Numbered from the stretch's first letter, positions 53,130 to 60,774 are shown. The stretch is 64,000 nucleotides of DNA from JAAYUH01 sp964640995 (GCA_964640995.1 CAZXJJ010000002.1:1-64000); one strand, 5' to 3'. Program-made: numbers and translations. Notes: generated by a model from the letters alone, not told the origin.

Positions 53130-53138
53130 ATTATATCA
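53130..53138 (-). promoter_or_regulatory. Extended -10 for the rubrerythrin-like gene
   Basis: Minus-strand TGATATAAT with a perfect TATAAT at 53135-53130. The leader of about 13 nt holds AAGGAGG. It lies back to back with the ddl promoter. Confidence 0.5.
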
Positions 53139-53149
53139 GTATAGTTTTA

Positions 53150-53158
53150 TGTTAAAAT
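53150..53158 (+). promoter_or_regulatory. Extended -10 (near-leaderless start) for ddl
   Basis: TGTTAAAAT with TAAAAT at 53153-53158 lies 9 nt before ATG 53168. There is no Shine-Dalgarno between. Confidence 0.45.
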
Positions 53159-53167
53159 ATTTAAGAT

Positions 53168-54328
53168 ATGAAAAAAAGAATGGGTCTTTTTTTTGGATCA
53201 AAATCAGTTGAACATGAAATTTCAATAATCACTGCAATGCAAGTTTACAATGCTACAGATAAGTCAAAATATACAGTTTATCCTATTTATATATCAAAAA
53301 AAGGTGAATGGTTTACTGGAGATAATCTTCTTAAAATAGAAAATTTTAGAAATCTTTCAAATATACCAAAAATTTCACAGAAAATAACTGGAATAAAAAT
53401 ATCAAATGACAATATTTTAACTCTTGAAACTGAAGGCATAATTAATAAGAAAATATTTATTGATATTGCTTTTAGTGTTATACATGGAACTTATGGAGAA
53501 GATGGAAAAATACAGGGAATTTTTGAAATGTTAAATGTTCCATATGTTGGTTGTGGAGTTCTCTCTTCTTCAATTGGTATGGATAAAGTTATCATGAAAG
53601 AAATTTTTAAGGCAAATAATTTACCAATTGTAAATTATATCTGGTTTAAAAGAAATGATTGGGAAAAAGATAGAAATAAGATTATAAATAAAATTGAAAA
53701 TTCATTTAAATATCCAGTATTTGTAAAACCAGCAAATTTAGGTTCTAGCATAGGAATTACAAAAGCAGAAAATAGAGAGAATTTAATATATGGAATTGAA
53801 ATTGCAAAGCATTATGATTCAAAAATTGTTGTTGAAGAGGAAGTAAAAAATTTAAAAGAAATAAATTGTTCTGTTATAGGAAATGAAGAAGTGATTCCTT
53901 CAAAGTTAGAAGAGGTAAAAACTCCAAAAATATTTCTTGATTATGATTCAAAATATAAACTGAGTTCAAAAGGAAGTTATATGTTTAAAAGATTTGGTCA
54001 TATAATTCCTGCAGAACTCAGTGAAGAAAAAACAAAAGAGATACAAGAATTAGCAGTTAAGGTATTTAAAGCACTTGATTGTAAAGGATTAATAAGAGTT
54101 GATTTTCTTATTGATAGTGAAACAGAAAAAGTTTATGTAAATGAAGTTAATACTTTACCAGGGGCACTTTCTTTTTATCTTTGGGAAGCATCTGGTATCT
54201 CTTTCGATAAATTAATCGATAATTTAATAAATATTTCTCTTGAAGTTTTTGAAGATAAAAATAAAAATATAACATCAATTGATACAGATGTTCTTTTACA
54301 AGATTTCAAAGGAATAAAAAAAGGGTAA
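53168..54328 (+). CDS. ddl: D-alanine-D-alanine ligase
   Basis: The 386-aa ATP-grasp enzyme has FFGSKSVEHEISIITA at the start, IHGTYGEDGKIQG, VFVKPANLGSSIGI and RVDFLIDSETEKVYVNEVNTLPGA. It joins two D-Ala for peptidoglycan precursors. The enlarged form resembles the DdlA/VanA branch, but no van genes are present, and D-Ala specificity fits the downstream murF. Confidence 0.95.
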   Translation: MKKRMGLFFGSKSVEHEISIITAMQVYNATDKSKYTVYPIYISKKGEWFTGDNLLKIENFRNLSNIPKISQKITGIKISNDNILTLETEGIINKKIFIDIAFSVIHGTYGEDGKIQGIFEMLNVPYVGCGVLSSSIGMDKVIMKEIFKANNLPIVNYIWFKRNDWEKDRNKIINKIENSFKYPVFVKPANLGSSIGITKAENRENLIYGIEIAKHYDSKIVVEEEVKNLKEINCSVIGNEEVIPSKLEEVKTPKIFLDYDSKYKLSSKGSYMFKRFGHIIPAELSEEKTKEIQELAVKVFKALDCKGLIRVDFLIDSETEKVYVNEVNTLPGALSFYLWEASGISFDKLIDNLINISLEVFEDKNKNITSIDTDVLLQDFKGIKKG

Positions 54329-54335
54329 ATTAATA

Positions 54336-55115
54336 ATGTTTGCAAATATAGATAGAATAAAAGTTTATTATGAAATTCATGGAGATGGATTTCCTATTTT
54401 TTTATTTCATGGATGGGGCGGAAATTCAAATTCACTATATCCAATAGGAAGTGTCTTAGAAAAAGATTATAAAGTGATTTATATTGATTTTCCTGGATTT
54501 GGAAAAAGTGATGTTCCCCTAAAATCTTTTGACGGAGAAGATTATAAAAATTTGATTTTAAAATTCATAGACAGTTTGAATTTAAAAGGTTATGCAATTA
54601 TTGGACATTCTTTTGGTGGAAGAATTGGAATAAGAATTGCAAAAGAAAGAAAAGAGGAAGTAAAAGCTCTAATTTTAATTGATAGTGCTGGCATAAGAGA
54701 TAAAAAAACTCTTAAACAAAGGTTTACTGAAAAAACATTCAAGTTATTAAAAAAATTAGTACTCAAATTATTTAAAGATAAATCCCAAGAAAAAATTTTA
54801 AATAATTTAAGAAAAATTTTTGGTTCAAAAGATTATAAAAATGTAAATGGGGCGATGAGAGATACTTTAGTTAAGATTGTTAATGAGGATTTATCTTCAA
54901 TAATGAGTGAAATAGATACCAAAACTCTTATAATTTGGGGTGAAAATGACAAAGAACTTCCTCTAAGACATGCTTATATTATTAAAGAAAAAATTAAAAA
55001 CTCAAAACTTGTTATTATAAAAAATGCAGGACACTTTCCTTATCTTGATAACTTAACAAAGGTAATCTCAGAAATAAAACTCTTTTTAGGAGAAATAAAT
55101 AATGAATTCAATTAA
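54336..55115 (+). CDS. Alpha/beta-fold hydrolase
   Basis: The 259-aa protein has LFHGWGGNSNSL (oxyanion HG), the nucleophile elbow GHSFGGRIGIRI, IIWGENDKELP with the acid residue, and NAGHFPYLDN with the catalytic His. It resembles the broad esterase/lyase family; substrate unknown. Its placement 7 bp after ddl and overlapping the membrane murF by 14 nt suggests a cell-wall-linked role, but this is only positional. Confidence 0.85.
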   Translation: MFANIDRIKVYYEIHGDGFPIFLFHGWGGNSNSLYPIGSVLEKDYKVIYIDFPGFGKSDVPLKSFDGEDYKNLILKFIDSLNLKGYAIIGHSFGGRIGIRIAKERKEEVKALILIDSAGIRDKKTLKQRFTEKTFKLLKKLVLKLFKDKSQEKILNNLRKIFGSKDYKNVNGAMRDTLVKIVNEDLSSIMSEIDTKTLIIWGENDKELPLRHAYIIKEKIKNSKLVIIKNAGHFPYLDNLTKVISEIKLFLGEINNEFN

Positions 55116-56697
55116 TGTATTACTTAATTTAATTATTTTATCATTATCTTTTTTTATTTTCTTATTAAGAATTCTATGGTGCCTTCAAAACCTTCAAATT
55201 TTAGAATATTTCAACTTAAAATATTTAAGACATATAATAAAAAGAAAAGCAAAAGAATATATATTTGATGATTTATTTTTAAATATTTCATTAATTTTTG
55301 TTTTATTGACTATTTTTTATAAATCAAATAATTTTTATTTAAATATCATATTAATATCTTTTTTAATTTTTTCTCTTTTTTACAATATAAACCTTTACAA
55401 AAAGAGAAAAAGATTTTCTAAAAAGGGTTTAAAATTTACAAAAAGACTCATAAGGATTTTTTCTATAAATTTAATATTTTTCTTGATTATCTCAGTTCTT
55501 TTTTTTATTTATAAATTAAACTTTTTAATTGTTTATTTTATTTTTTTAACTCCATTTACACTTTCCCTATTGAATTTATTAATTTATCCTTTTGAATTAA
55601 TCATAAATAATAACTATTTTAATGATGCAGTAAGAATAATCAAAGAGTATAAACCACTTATTATTGGGGTTACAGGAAGTTATGGTAAAACAAGCACAAA
55701 ATATTTCATAAATGGACTAATTAAAGATAAGTTTAAAACTCAGATGACTCCTGAAAGTTATAACACAGCAATGGGAATAACAAAATTCATAAGAGAAAAT
55801 CTAAAAAAAGAAATTGAGATTTTTGTTGTTGAACTTGCTGAAAATGAAGTTGGAGGATTCAAAAGATTACTTAAATTAATCGATCCAAATATTCTTATTA
55901 TAACTTCAGTTGGGATTCAACATCTTGAGGAATTTGGTTCAAAAGAAAAAATATTAAGTGAATTTAAATATATTATAAATTATTGTTTAAACTCAAATAA
56001 ATGTGAAAAGTTAATTTTAAATGGTGATGATAAATTTCTAAAAGAGTTTGTAAATGAAAAAGTTAAAAAGGTTTCTATTAATTCAAGTTATTATCCATTT
56101 ATTGAAATTTTAGAAGAAAATCTTTTTAAAACTAAATTTAAAGTGAAATTTTTAGATGAAGAATACATTTTCGAAACTAAACTCATCGGTAAAGAGACAA
56201 TAAGAAACTTATTATTAGCAATTGAAGTTTCAATATATTTAAAAATTCCTTTAGAGAATATAAAAGAGAAAATTAAATTTTTAGAGCCATTTCCTCATAG
56301 ATTAAATGTTATTAAAAGAGGAAATATGATTGTCATTGATGATGCCTATAATTCAAATCCTGTTGGTGCAAAAATGGCTATTGATTTAATTTCAAAATAT
56401 AAGGATGGTAGAAGAATCATAATCACTCCTGGAGTTGTTGAACTTGGGAAAAAAGAGTTTGAAGAAAATAATAACTTAGGAAAATATATGAAAGATAAAG
56501 TTGATTATGTTTTTTTAATTGGTGGAAAAAGAACTAAACCAATTTATGATGGCTTAATTGAGGCAAATTTTCCTCAAGATAGAATTACAATATTTAAGAA
56601 TTTTTTTGAAGCAAATGATTTTCTTAAAACTTTTCTAAAACCAAATGATCTTATTCTTTTTGAAAATGACCTACCTGAAATTTATGAAGAATTTTAG
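55102..56697 (+). CDS. murF: MurF-like ligase with an N-terminal membrane domain
   Basis: The 531-aa protein has four or five hydrophobic helices in residues ~1-170, then a Mur ligase: GVTGSYGKTSTKYFI (P-loop), MTPESYNTAMGIT, VVELAENEVGGFKRL, FEPFPHRLNV and VIDDAYNSNPVGAKMAI with the DDAYNSNP signature of MurF. MurF adds D-Ala-D-Ala to UDP-MurNAc-tripeptide and is usually soluble. The membrane extension would place it beside MraY, with the product of ddl in the same operon. Confidence 0.88.
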   Translation: MNSINVLLNLIILSLSFFIFLLRILWCLQNLQILEYFNLKYLRHIIKRKAKEYIFDDLFLNISLIFVLLTIFYKSNNFYLNIILISFLIFSLFYNINLYKKRKRFSKKGLKFTKRLIRIFSINLIFFLIISVLFFIYKLNFLIVYFIFLTPFTLSLLNLLIYPFELIINNNYFNDAVRIIKEYKPLIIGVTGSYGKTSTKYFINGLIKDKFKTQMTPESYNTAMGITKFIRENLKKEIEIFVVELAENEVGGFKRLLKLIDPNILIITSVGIQHLEEFGSKEKILSEFKYIINYCLNSNKCEKLILNGDDKFLKEFVNEKVKKVSINSSYYPFIEILEENLFKTKFKVKFLDEEYIFETKLIGKETIRNLLLAIEVSIYLKIPLENIKEKIKFLEPFPHRLNVIKRGNMIVIDDAYNSNPVGAKMAIDLISKYKDGRRIIITPGVVELGKKEFEENNNLGKYMKDKVDYVFLIGGKRTKPIYDGLIEANFPQDRITIFKNFFEANDFLKTFLKPNDLILFENDLPEIYEEF

Positions 56698-56727
56698 TTG
56701 ACAAATTTATTTATATTGTTTTAAAAT
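56698..56727 (+). promoter_or_regulatory. Promoter for cstA
   Basis: A perfect TTGACA at 56698-56703 (overlapping the murF stop), an 18-nt spacer and TAAAAT at 56722-56727. Transcription would start near 56734, giving a leader of about 60 nt. Confidence 0.65.
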
Positions 56728-56733
56728 ACTTTT

Positions 56734-56764
56734 GGAGGTCGAAGAGTCTTTTTTGGCTCTTTGA
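56734..56764 (+). promoter_or_regulatory. cstA leader hairpin with a decoy Shine-Dalgarno
   Basis: TCGAAGAGTC (56739-56748), loop TTTTTT, GGCTCTTTGA (56755-56764) can form a 10-bp stem with two G-U pairs. It is preceded by a GGAGG (56734-56738) that has no start codon nearby. The working ribosome site AAGGAGG is further down, before ATG 56793. The left arm plus GGAGG is exactly complementary to 58572-58585 in the gene after cstA. Confidence 0.5.
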
Positions 56765-56792
56765 AAATTTTAAAAAGGAGGTAAATTAAAAA

Positions 56793-58556
56793 ATGACAGC
56801 ATTAATTGCAGTCATTGGGTTAGCATTTTATGTTTTTTTCTACATTGTTTATGGTAAAAGAATTGAAAAGGAAGTTGTAAAGGCAGATCCTAAAAGACCA
56901 ACACCAGCAGTTAAATTAAGGGATAATGTTGACTATGTTCCAGCAAAACCATGGGTTTTGTATGGACACCACTTTGCTTCAATTGCAGGTGCTGGTCCAA
57001 TAACAGGGCCTGCAATAGCAATGGCATGGGGTTGGTTACCAGGATTATTATGGGTTTGGTTTGGTAATCTTTTTATTGGAAGTGTTCATGATTACCTTGC
57101 CTTAATGGCATCAGTTAGATATGATGGAAAATCAATTCAGTGGGTTTCAGGAAAATTAATGACAGCAAGAACAAAATATTCTTTTGAATTATTTATTTAC
57201 TTTGCACTTTTACTTGTTATTGCAGCATTTATAGGTGTTTTCACTGGACTTGCAACAACAAATCCATCAATTGCGACTGCTTCAATATTATTTATATTCA
57301 TAGCAATAATTGAAGGTATTCTTTTATACAGAACAAAATTACCATTTACTATTGCATCTATAATTGGAATCATAATGTTAGTACTATGTCTATATATTGG
57401 ATTTGCATTCCCATTTGTAAAAATAACAAATGCAAAAACATGGTATATAATTTTAGCAATTTATTCAATTCTCGCTTCATCTCTTCCAGTTTGGATTCTA
57501 TTACAACCAAGAGATTATCTTAATGCTTATATTCTATGGGCAGGTCTTATTTTAGGTTTAGTTGCTGCAGTATTTGCATTTAGAGGATTCAATTGGCCAG
57601 CATTTACAATTTTCTCAGCAAGAACAGTTGGAGGTCAACCATCACCATTCTGGCCTACAGTTCCTCTTGTTATTGCTTGTGGTGCTCTATCAGGATTCCA
57701 CTCAATTGTTGCTTCAGGAACATCATCAAAACAGTTAGACAATGAGCTATCAGGTCTTTTTGTTGGATATGGAAGTATGTTCACTGAAGGATTCCTTTCA
57801 ACCCTTGTAATAACATCAATTGCAGCATTTGGTATGCAAGTATTCCAAGGTGCAGCTGCAAAATTAACAGAACTTAAAGTTGATTTGAATGCATTAATGA
57901 CAGATAAAATATATCTTGGAAACACATATCTTAAAGCAGCAGGAGCCGTTGGTGGTGCACTTGGTGTTATGACAAGATCTTTTGGAAAGATGACAACTGC
58001 AGTTGGTCTTCCAGAAAATGTTGGAAGTACATTTGCAGGACTTTGGGTATCTGCTTTTGTTTTAACAACTCTTGATACATCTGTAAGATTAGCAAGATAT
58101 GCATGGGGTGAAATTTGGGAACCAGTTAAAAAGGCAAGTGAGGGTTTCTATAATGTAATTGCTAACAAGTGGGTTGGTTCAATAATTGCTGCAGGTTTAG
58201 GACTTCTTTTGATATGGGGTGGAAGTTATACAGTTCTTTGGCCAGGTTTTGCTGGTTCTAACCAATTGCTTGCATCAATTGCTATGATAACAGCTGCAGT
58301 TTGGGTAAAACAAGTTCAAAAAGCAAAACCAGCATGGCAAATGGCAGTTCTTATTCCTGCACTATTCTTATGGATTACAGTAACAGTTGCTCTTTTCTGG
58401 TATCTATTTGTTGTAATTCCAAAAACAACACCAGTATTTAACAAATATATGCTTGGTGGATTTACAATTGTCATGCTTGCACTAAATGTTATCCTTGTAA
58501 TAGATTTCTTAGGTGGATGGAGAAAGGGAGCAATCCCTGAGGTTGAAACAAAATAA
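56793..58556 (+). CDS. cstA: Carbon starvation protein CstA family transporter
   Basis: The 587-aa protein has about 15 membrane helices and the CstA motifs: PTPAVKLRDNVDYVPAKPWV, GHHFASIAGAGPITGPAIA (the canonical segment), WGWLPGLLWVWFGNLFIGSVHD, GFHSIVASGTSSKQL and LTTLDTSVRLARYAW. CstA/BtsT transporters take up pyruvate or peptides. It has its own promoter and structured leader and is the first gene of a run that includes an ArsA-like module. The physiological substrate here is unknown. Confidence 0.95.
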   Translation: MTALIAVIGLAFYVFFYIVYGKRIEKEVVKADPKRPTPAVKLRDNVDYVPAKPWVLYGHHFASIAGAGPITGPAIAMAWGWLPGLLWVWFGNLFIGSVHDYLALMASVRYDGKSIQWVSGKLMTARTKYSFELFIYFALLLVIAAFIGVFTGLATTNPSIATASILFIFIAIIEGILLYRTKLPFTIASIIGIIMLVLCLYIGFAFPFVKITNAKTWYIILAIYSILASSLPVWILLQPRDYLNAYILWAGLILGLVAAVFAFRGFNWPAFTIFSARTVGGQPSPFWPTVPLVIACGALSGFHSIVASGTSSKQLDNELSGLFVGYGSMFTEGFLSTLVITSIAAFGMQVFQGAAAKLTELKVDLNALMTDKIYLGNTYLKAAGAVGGALGVMTRSFGKMTTAVGLPENVGSTFAGLWVSAFVLTTLDTSVRLARYAWGEIWEPVKKASEGFYNVIANKWVGSIIAAGLGLLLIWGGSYTVLWPGFAGSNQLLASIAMITAAVWVKQVQKAKPAWQMAVLIPALFLWITVTVALFWYLFVVIPKTTPVFNKYMLGGFTIVMLALNVILVIDFLGGWRKGAIPEVETK

Positions 58557-58563
58557 AAAATTA

Positions 58564-58842
58564 ATGAAAAAACTCTTCGACCTCCTTAAAAAATTTTTTA
58601 TTGGATTGGATATGGGTTTGAGGGAGGTTTCAACCTCCCTCATTGAAAAAGAATTAGAAGAATTAGAAAATGTTTTTGCACTTCTAACAATGGGAACCTT
58701 TGCAGGTATTCCATCCCCTCCCACTGGAATTATTTTAAGAATATTACCATTCATGCAAAAAGAAATATTTGTTATGATAAAAAGAAGTAAAAATCTTGAT
58801 GATGCTTTTGCAGAAACAGCAGGAATGTTTGATATAGATTAA
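58564..58842 (+). CDS. Small hypothetical protein between cstA and the ArsA-like ATPase
   Basis: The 92-aa protein starts at ATG 58564, 7 bp after cstA and without a clear ribosome site. An amphipathic, lysine/phenylalanine-rich N-terminus (MKKLFDLLKKFFIGLDMGLR) is followed by LENVFALLTMGTFAGIPSPPTG, hydrophobic and proline-containing, and LPFMQKEIFVMIKRSKNLDD. It could associate with the membrane. I recognise no named family. Two sequence oddities lie in it: the 14-nt complement to the cstA leader (58572-58585) and an 11-bp inverted repeat (58619-58642). Confidence 0.7.
   Translation: MKKLFDLLKKFFIGLDMGLREVSTSLIEKELEELENVFALLTMGTFAGIPSPPTGIILRILPFMQKEIFVMIKRSKNLDDAFAETAGMFDID
58619..58642 (+). 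repeat. Inverted repeat, GGGAGGT hairpin copy 1
   Basis: TGAGGGAGGTT (58619-58629), TC, AACCTCCCTCA (58632-58642): a perfect 11-bp inverted repeat inside the small gene. No T-run follows, so it is not a standard terminator. The same GGGAGGT/ACCTCCC arms recur at 60144-60160. Confidence 0.7.
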
Positions 58843-58852
58843 AGGAGTTTTA

Positions 58853-59815
58853 ATGGAAATATATTTTTTCTTAGGAAAAGGAGGGGTTGGGAAAACAACA
58901 ATTTCAGCAAGTTTTGCCACAGGAGCATCAATATATAACAAAAATAAAAAAGTTTTAATTGCATCTCTTGACCCTGCTCATAATCTAGGCGATGCATTTG
59001 ATATTGAACTTTCAAATAAAATAAAAAAACTAACAGATAACCTTTTTGCAGTTGAAGTTGATCTTGAAAAAATGATAAAAGAGTATCTTGAAGATTTATC
59101 AAGAAATTTAAAAAATACATATAGATATCTTACAAGTTTTAATTTAGATAGATATTTTGATATTTTAAGATATTCTCCTGGAATAGAAGAGTATGCTGTT
59201 TTAGAGGCAATTAAAAAATTTGTCGAAAGCAAAGAATATGATATTCTTGTTTTTGACACACCTCCAACTGGTATAATAACAAGAGTTTTAGCATTACCAA
59301 AATTAACACTTCTCTGGTCAAAAAGATTAATGGGTATTAGAAGAAAGATTTTAGATAGAAGAAAAATGGTTGAGAATGTAAAAGGGAAAGTTGAAGCAAC
59401 CTTAGAAGATGAGGTTATAACTCTTACATCAGATGAAAAAGAAGATCAAATTATGATTGAACTTGTAAAATATCGTAAAGAAATGGAAAAAATAATGAAC
59501 ATTTTTTCAAGTGATTTAACTTCAATAAATGTTGTTACTATGCCTGAAGATCTTGCTCTTTTTGAAACAAAAAGAATAGTTGAGGCATTATCTGAATTTG
59601 GAATAAAAGTAAAAAATATCTATTTAAATAAATATTTAATATGCGATAATCCACCAGAAGTGATTAAAGGAAAAATTGAAGAACAAGATAGAGTTATAAT
59701 AAGAATGAAAGATGAAATTAAAAACATAAATATAAAGGAGATCCCACTTCTTTCAAAATCACCAAGAGGTATTGAAGAGTTATCTAAATTTTATGATAAT
59801 TATATATTAGTATGA
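58853..59815 (+). CDS. ArsA/Get3-like ATPase
   Basis: The 320-aa P-loop ATPase has FFLGKGGVGKTTISA (deviant Walker A with the signature Lys), SLDPAHNLGDAFD (the DPAHNlsDaF switch I motif of ArsA/Get3) and VFDTPPTGIITRVLALP (the DTAPTGhtLRlL counterpart). It is a single ATPase half, as in Get3, that would work as a dimer. Archaeal/eukaryotic Get3 targets tail-anchored membrane proteins, and ArsA drives arsenite export. No arsB or arsR is nearby, and the Get3 CxxC is absent, so arsenic is unlikely. AAGGAG precedes the ATG. Confidence 0.9.
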   Translation: MEIYFFLGKGGVGKTTISASFATGASIYNKNKKVLIASLDPAHNLGDAFDIELSNKIKKLTDNLFAVEVDLEKMIKEYLEDLSRNLKNTYRYLTSFNLDRYFDILRYSPGIEEYAVLEAIKKFVESKEYDILVFDTPPTGIITRVLALPKLTLLWSKRLMGIRRKILDRRKMVENVKGKVEATLEDEVITLTSDEKEDQIMIELVKYRKEMEKIMNIFSSDLTSINVVTMPEDLALFETKRIVEALSEFGIKVKNIYLNKYLICDNPPEVIKGKIEEQDRVIIRMKDEIKNINIKEIPLLSKSPRGIEELSKFYDNYILV

Positions 59816-60105
59816 AAACAGTTGGAGATGAAGAGGTAATTAAAAGAATAAAAAGAATTCTATCAAAAATAGAAGAGCCAACAACTGGGCTTGATCTTAT
59901 AACTGGTGATTATATTAAAGAGATAAAAATTGAATTTACAAGAATAGAAATAAAATTAAAATCATTTTATTCTGATTATTTTTCACCATCATACATTTTT
60001 ATTAAATCTTATTTATTAAATTCTATTGCCAAGAAAATAGTTGATACTCTCAATAGAGAGGGCTTTACAGAAGTTATAGTTGTTGGTGGAAAAGAGGAGA
60101 TTTAG
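59812..60105 (+). CDS. MIP18/DUF59-like small protein
   Basis: The 97-aa protein begins with a helix (EEVIKRIKRILSKI), then EEPTTGLDLITGDYIKEIKI, FTRIEIKLKSF and a C-terminal helix (SIAKKIVDTLNREGFTEVIV). This matches the DUF59/MIP18 layout 'I.DPE.glDlv..glI..i.i....v.i...' although the usual Asp-Pro is Glu-Pro-Thr and the later Cys is missing. MIP18 proteins assist Fe-S cluster assembly. The 4-nt overlap with the ArsA-like gene suggests a functional pair. The family call is by pattern only. Confidence 0.5.
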   Translation: MKTVGDEEVIKRIKRILSKIEEPTTGLDLITGDYIKEIKIEFTRIEIKLKSFYSDYFSPSYIFIKSYLLNSIAKKIVDTLNREGFTEVIVVGGKEEI

Positions 60106-60744
60106 ATGACACAAGGACAATTAATTCTTTTGTTGCTTATTGTGGGAGGTATAACCTCCCTTCAATTTTTTAAAGGAAGAAAATTAAACACTCTCATGAT
60201 GGTTAAATACATTAGAGATTTTGAAGAAAATTTAAAACCAAAAGACAAACTCTATACTTATATTGGTGGTTATATTGGATTTAAAGCAAATTATGACCTT
60301 AAAGACAATTTTATTAAAAAGTTTGAATTAACTTTAACACTTCTTCCAAGACATAGCTTACTTTATCTTCCAATTTCATATTTAACAAGAAAACATGATA
60401 GGTTATATGTAATTTTGAGATTAAATGAAAAATTTGGATATGATGCACATATTATAAAAAAACACTTCTATTTTCCAGGACCAATGATTGATAATATAGA
60501 AACTTTTAAAAAAGAAAAAATTGTTTTAGATGGAAAAGATTTTAATGTTTTATATAAAAATAAATCTGACTTAGATAGATTAATAGAACTTGCTAAAAAT
60601 TCAGTTGGTTTTAATAATTTAAGACACATTTGTTATACAAGAGATACAAATGTGCTTTTTTTACTTTTAAAACCAGATTTATATAATACAGCAAAAGATT
60701 TAAAAAAATTAGTAAAAAATTTATCTTATTTGTTAAAAGTTTAA
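60106..60744 (+). CDS. Hypothetical membrane-anchored protein of the ArsA-like module
   Basis: The 212-aa protein has one N-terminal hydrophobic helix (residues ~5-22) followed by a basic cytoplasmic-looking domain with several strand/helix alternations (ILRLNEKFGYDAHIIKKHFY, KDFNVLYKNKSDLDRLIELA). No family recognised. It starts at the base after the preceding stop, so it is part of the same transcript. The GGGAGGT hairpin copy 2 lies in the codons for its membrane helix. Confidence 0.65.
   Translation: MTQGQLILLLLIVGGITSLQFFKGRKLNTLMMVKYIRDFEENLKPKDKLYTYIGGYIGFKANYDLKDNFIKKFELTLTLLPRHSLLYLPISYLTRKHDRLYVILRLNEKFGYDAHIIKKHFYFPGPMIDNIETFKKEKIVLDGKDFNVLYKNKSDLDRLIELAKNSVGFNNLRHICYTRDTNVLFLLLKPDLYNTAKDLKKLVKNLSYLLKV
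60144..60160 (+). repeat. Inverted repeat, GGGAGGT hairpin copy 2
   Basis: GGGAGGT (60144-60150), ATA, ACCTCCC (60154-60160): a 7-bp perfect stem with a 3-nt loop. The arms are identical to the core of the repeat at 58619-58642. Confidence 0.65.
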
Positions 60745-60746
60745 GT

Positions 60747-60774
60747 TTGACAATTTTTAAATTTCTTTTATAAA
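60747..60774 (+). promoter_or_regulatory. Promoter for the Mo-hydroxylase operon
   Basis: A perfect TTGACA at 60747-60752, a 16-nt spacer and TATAAA at 60769-60774. The leader carries AAGGAGGT at 60791-60798 before ATG 60807. Confidence 0.7.

Noticed and set aside
53168..54328. Ddl as a vancomycin-resistance type ligase
   Set aside because: The neighbours are murF and a hydrolase, with no vanH, vanX or regulatory pair; an ordinary D-Ala-D-Ala ligase explains the context.
58513..58563. Upstream ATG for the small gene after cstA
   Set aside because: It lies within the cstA coding sequence and adds a charged, unconserved-looking segment. ATG 58564 starts after the cstA stop.
58853..59815. Arsenite pump ATPase in an ars operon
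   Set aside because: Only one ATPase half, with no arsB, arsR or arsD around; the neighbours are cstA, a DUF59-like gene and a Mo-hydroxylase.
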